Assembly: GCF_001641695.1 (NCBI RefSeq)
Contig: NZ_LSEF01000114.1
Location: 1 to 64,000, forward strand
From: Bradyrhizobium neotropicale
Lineage (GTDB): Bacteria; Pseudomonadota; Alphaproteobacteria; Rhizobiales; Xanthobacteraceae
Reading direction: 5' to 3'
DNA length: 64,000 nt
Both the position numbers and the translations under genes were made by a program. Shown piece by piece: positions 61,393 to 64,000 of the stretch (position 1 is its first letter; every line of letters begins with the position of its first letter). Below the pieces are notes generated by a model, which made no database searches, had not been told where the DNA came from, and saw only the letters and a program-made list of their open reading frames with translations.

Positions 61393-61896
61393 TCACGCCG
61401 CCGGCCGCTCCACCGCGCTGGCGAGTGCGTCGCGCAGCATCTTTTCCTTGGTCTCATCAAACGATGTCTTGAGCACGACGCCGCCGGCGTCCTTGATCTC
61501 GTTGATCACCTTGTCTGCGGTCATGTGCTTGATCAGGACGAAAAGGGCCGCGCTGCCGGGCTGGAGGCTGGCTGACAGGCTCTTCATGAAGGAATCGTCG
61601 ATGCCGAAGTCCGTCAGCGCGCCGCCCAGCGCACCCGACGCCGCGCCCACGGCGACCCCGAGAATCGGATTGAGAAAGAGGACACCGATGAGGAGGCCCC
61701 AGAAGCTTCCTGTCATCGCGCCCATGGCGGTCGTGTTGACGAGCTGATTGAGCTTGATGCCGCCCTGATCCGTTTTCACGGCGATCACGGCGTCGCTGAT
61801 CGTGATCAGATATTCCTTCTGCAGCTTGAGCAATCGCTGGCGTACTTCTTCTGCTTTCGCCTCGGACGGATATACGATCGCGACCAGATCGGACAT
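61393..61896 (-). CDS. DUF1269-family membrane-associated protein
   Basis: The 167-residue product has the DUF1269 plan: an N-terminal alpha/beta domain (DLVAIVYPSEAKAEEVRQRL, EYLITISDAVIAVKTDQGGI), a glycine-rich hydrophobic pair (GSFWGLLIGVLFLNPILGVA, GAASGALGGALTDFGIDD) and a C-terminal alpha/beta part with SAALFVLIKHMTADKVINEI. GGAGG precedes the ATG at 61896. The function is unknown; it may be a membrane-associated stress protein. Confidence 0.85.
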   Translation of the reverse strand: MSDLVAIVYPSEAKAEEVRQRLLKLQKEYLITISDAVIAVKTDQGGIKLNQLVNTTAMGAMTGSFWGLLIGVLFLNPILGVAVGAASGALGGALTDFGIDDSFMKSLSASLQPGSAALFVLIKHMTADKVINEIKDAGGVVLKTSFDETKEKMLRDALASAVERPAA

Positions 61897-62066
61897 GGAG
61901 ACCTCCCGTTGGGTCGAGAAAAGGCGGACCGGAACATTCTCTCGCTGACGGTACCGAGCAAGCGGCACTTCCGCGATCGGAGGAAACCCTTGGCCGTCGC
62001 GGATGAATGTCCCAATGGACGAATGCGCAGAAATCCCTTGGTTCCACGGGCTCGGTCGAGGTGTCC

Positions 62067-63845
62067 TCAATTCGCCGCCAACATCAATGCGGCGAGCAGC
62101 AACGCCACGACGAGCAGGGAGATGCCCGCCATGGGCCACTGACGAAGGACGTCGTCACTTCGTTCGACAAGCCTGCCGAATTCAATACCGGCGCGCCGCA
62201 ACGGACGGGCTGCGCTCGCGAGCGCCTTCCAGGTCGTTGAAGATGCGAGCGGATGCGGCCAGGGACTGAGCAGAATCGCCAGCACCGCGCCCCCGAGGAC
62301 AGGCAACAGCAGTTTGGAGAGCGATTCGATGCCGAAGACCTTCGGTGCCGTACCAAACGGAACGGGCAGATACGGGTCCCAGGGCACGAGACCGAGCAAA
62401 AGCGAGCAGAGCGCCAGGGCAAGCGCCGCCAGGTCCTGATTGCGCGATGCCGGACCTGTCACGGCAATTGACACGTCCGAACCCGCCAGCGCGTGCGCCA
62501 GAACCAGCACGACATAAGCGGCCGTAAACATCCCGCCCGCCTGGAGCACGACCGCCCACCACCACTGCCCGCTCTCCTCTGCTGCCTGGAGCAACAGATC
62601 CTTCGCAAGGGAAGCACCGCTCGGAGGTACGCCCATCAGCGCGATTCCTCCCAGCGCAAAGGCCAGCAAGCTCATAGGCCGTGCTCGCGCGATGCCGCGC
62701 AACTCCGTGATGCGATCGTGACCCAGTGCCACGTAGATCGATCCGACGGCCATGAACATCGCCGCTTTTGCGGTGGCATGGGAGACAGCCTGCAGCAGAC
62801 CGCCTGCCAAGGCTTCGTCACTCTCGAGCCTCCCCGAGGCATCGAATGCAAGTGGGAACATCAAGAAGAGATACCCGATCTGCGCCAATGTCGAATACGC
62901 GATGAGGAGCTTCAGGCGTTCTTGCCACAGAGCGACAACGCTCCCGAATACGATTGCTGCCGTTCCCATCGTCGCGAGCAATTGCGTGGCGGCGAAGCCG
63001 GGCAAGGCGGGCATAACGTTGAACCAGAGCCGTATGATGATGAAGAAGGATCCCTTCACGACCAGGCCAGACAAGATCGCGCTCGCCGCCGCCGGTGCAC
63101 CGGCGTGAGCGGGCGGCAGCCAAAGATGCAGCGGAAAGAGCGCGGTCTTGGCGAGAAGACCCGTTGTCATCAATGCCGCCGCGACGAGTGCGGCCGCCTC
63201 CGCACTGACGCGCCGCGACAACAGCACGATGTCAAGTGTGCCGTAGAGACCATAGAGCAGTGCCGTACCCAGCAAGTAGAGAACGGAACCGAGCAGCGCG
63301 AAGATCAGATATCGCAGCGCTGCTCGCAGCGTCTCGGCGCGGCCATCGAGCGAGACCAGCGGCACGGCGGCAAACGTCAGCAGTTCGAGGGCAACATAGA
63401 GCGTGAAGAGGTCCCCGCCGATGAAGATCGTGTTCAACGCCCCCCAGATTGCCAGCAGCAGGACCCAGAATGCGAACGGCGCGCGTGTTTCGGCTGCCGC
63501 TGGACAAAAATCGGTCGTGGCAAAAACGGCAATCGCTGAGATTACGAGTGCCGTCGTCGCGAGCATCACAGCTGACAAGCCGTCCCCGCGCAGCGCCACA
63601 CCCAGCGGCGGCGGCCAGGCGCCGAGCAGGTAGACGAGGGGGCCATCGCTCTGCGGCAGGATCGCGAGGGTGGCTGCGGCAATCGCCAATCCAAGCGGAA
63701 CGACTGCGAACGCGACCAGCCGGACGTAACGGTCGCCGAGAACGAAGGCCAGCAAAACGCCTGACACCGGGACCACGATCGATAGCACCAGCAGGAAACC
63801 GCCCGTAGTTGTTGCCGCCTCCAGCGCTGTGGGATGGAGTAGCAT
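62067..63845 (-). CDS. Mrp/Mnh-type cation:proton antiporter subunit D
   Basis: The 592-residue product is a NuoN/MrpD-like proton-conducting subunit with about 14-16 helices. Visible features are SLDGRAETLRAALRYLIFAL, TTGLLAKTALFPLHLWLPPA (the conserved lysine and the HLWLPxAH motif), IAYSTLAQIGYLFLMFPLAF and GIALMGVPPSGASLAKDLLL. The C-terminus is longer than the usual ~500 residues and carries extra helices. Its ATG overlaps the upstream MrpC-like stop by one base (TGATG). Mrp antiporters use the proton gradient to expel Na+ or other cations and hold internal pH. Confidence 0.9.
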   Translation of the reverse strand: MLLHPTALEAATTTGGFLLVLSIVVPVSGVLLAFVLGDRYVRLVAFAVVPLGLAIAAATLAILPQSDGPLVYLLGAWPPPLGVALRGDGLSAVMLATTALVISAIAVFATTDFCPAAAETRAPFAFWVLLLAIWGALNTIFIGGDLFTLYVALELLTFAAVPLVSLDGRAETLRAALRYLIFALLGSVLYLLGTALLYGLYGTLDIVLLSRRVSAEAAALVAAALMTTGLLAKTALFPLHLWLPPAHAGAPAAASAILSGLVVKGSFFIIIRLWFNVMPALPGFAATQLLATMGTAAIVFGSVVALWQERLKLLIAYSTLAQIGYLFLMFPLAFDASGRLESDEALAGGLLQAVSHATAKAAMFMAVGSIYVALGHDRITELRGIARARPMSLLAFALGGIALMGVPPSGASLAKDLLLQAAEESGQWWWAVVLQAGGMFTAAYVVLVLAHALAGSDVSIAVTGPASRNQDLAALALALCSLLLGLVPWDPYLPVPFGTAPKVFGIESLSKLLLPVLGGAVLAILLSPWPHPLASSTTWKALASAARPLRRAGIEFGRLVERSDDVLRQWPMAGISLLVVALLLAALMLAAN

Positions 63846-64000
63846 CAGTCACCGGACGGATCGGGGCCAGCCCCCGTAGGTGCGCCACTGCGCAGCGTCG
63901 TGGAGCCAGCGGTCTGGAACAACCGCAGCAACAAGGCGATCGCCAAAGCCGTCGCAGAAAACGCGACGACGACGCCGGTAATCACCAGGGCCTGTGGCAC
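63845..64000 (-). CDS. Mrp-type antiporter subunit C (NuoK-like), C-terminal part
   Basis: The last 51 codons of a small NuoK/MrpC-like subunit read PQALVITGVVVAFSATALAI, ALLLRLFQTAG and end GAPTGAGPDPSGD. The typical DPxPQALVxT block, which follows the second helix in MrpC, is visible at the truncated edge. The 5' end continues beyond base 64000. It overlaps the MrpD start by one base, showing an mrp operon that extends out of the window. Confidence 0.85.
   Translation of the reverse strand: MPQALVITGVVVAFSATALAIALLLRLFQTAGSTTLRSGAPTGAGPDPSGD

Noticed and set aside
1..64000. CRISPR arrays, tRNA or rRNA genes, prophage or insertion-sequence transposases
   Set aside because: No regularly spaced repeats, cloverleaf-type sequences, or transposase/integrase proteins were seen in any frame.

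Overview
The window is GC-rich alphaproteobacterial chromosome, most likely a Bradyrhizobium or close Nitrobacteraceae relative. This is inferred from the BA14K, DUF992 and DUF6894 families, the many small basic secreted proteins, and the gene style; no rRNA or marker gene is present to prove it. I see no tRNA, rRNA, CRISPR array, prophage or intact insertion sequence. Genes are packed into operons with many 1-4 base start/stop overlaps.

Region 1 (1-4256): the 3' end of a propionyl/acetyl-CoA carboxylase biotin subunit with its terminator. It is followed by a scar in which the 5' ends of a divergent TRAP binding-protein gene and a chemotaxis-receptor gene are both gone, leaving two pseudogenes. 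The receptor remnant also carries a 10-base tandem duplication. Next comes a divergent LuxR regulator / leaderless substrate-binding-like protein pair.

Region 2 (4397-12741): a catabolic cluster that I cannot assign to a known pathway: MFS importer, PaaI-type thioesterase, TetR regulator, FAH-fold hydrolase, cupin, DUF849/BKACE enzyme and FAD hydroxylase, then a convergent DODA-type dioxygenase plus DoxX pair. Matching palindromic sites before the MFS and FAH genes suggest one TetR regulon.

Region 3 (12955-21082): a complete biotin-independent malonate decarboxylase operon (mdcA-C-D-E-G-B-H), divergent from madL-madM and a GntR regulator. The shared intergenic region holds several GTATAC-like sites.

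Region 4 (21207-36098): a frameshifted AraC regulator, small secreted proteins, a Tat-exported ABC solute-binding protein, and an efflux operon of two HlyD adaptors around a double ABC-2 permease with no ATPase. A ThrE-like exporter, a BisC-like molybdoenzyme with an unknown partner, and a small membrane protein follow.

Region 5 (36099-44388): a large SAM/adenylate cyclase/ATPase signalling protein, then a LysR-controlled sugar-acid cluster (MFS, enolase-superfamily dehydratase, RraA-like aldolase, NTF2-like protein).

Region 6 (44425-64000): envelope and transport genes: an RND pump and adaptor, a basic Tat-exported peptide, HdeD, a YhiI-RbbA-YhhJ type system with DUF992 and membrane proteins, an AI-2E family permease, an APC amino-acid transporter, a Bax-inhibitor-1 protein, a DUF1269 protein and the start of an Mrp-type antiporter operon. 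The content suggests envelope or pH stress, but that is inference.
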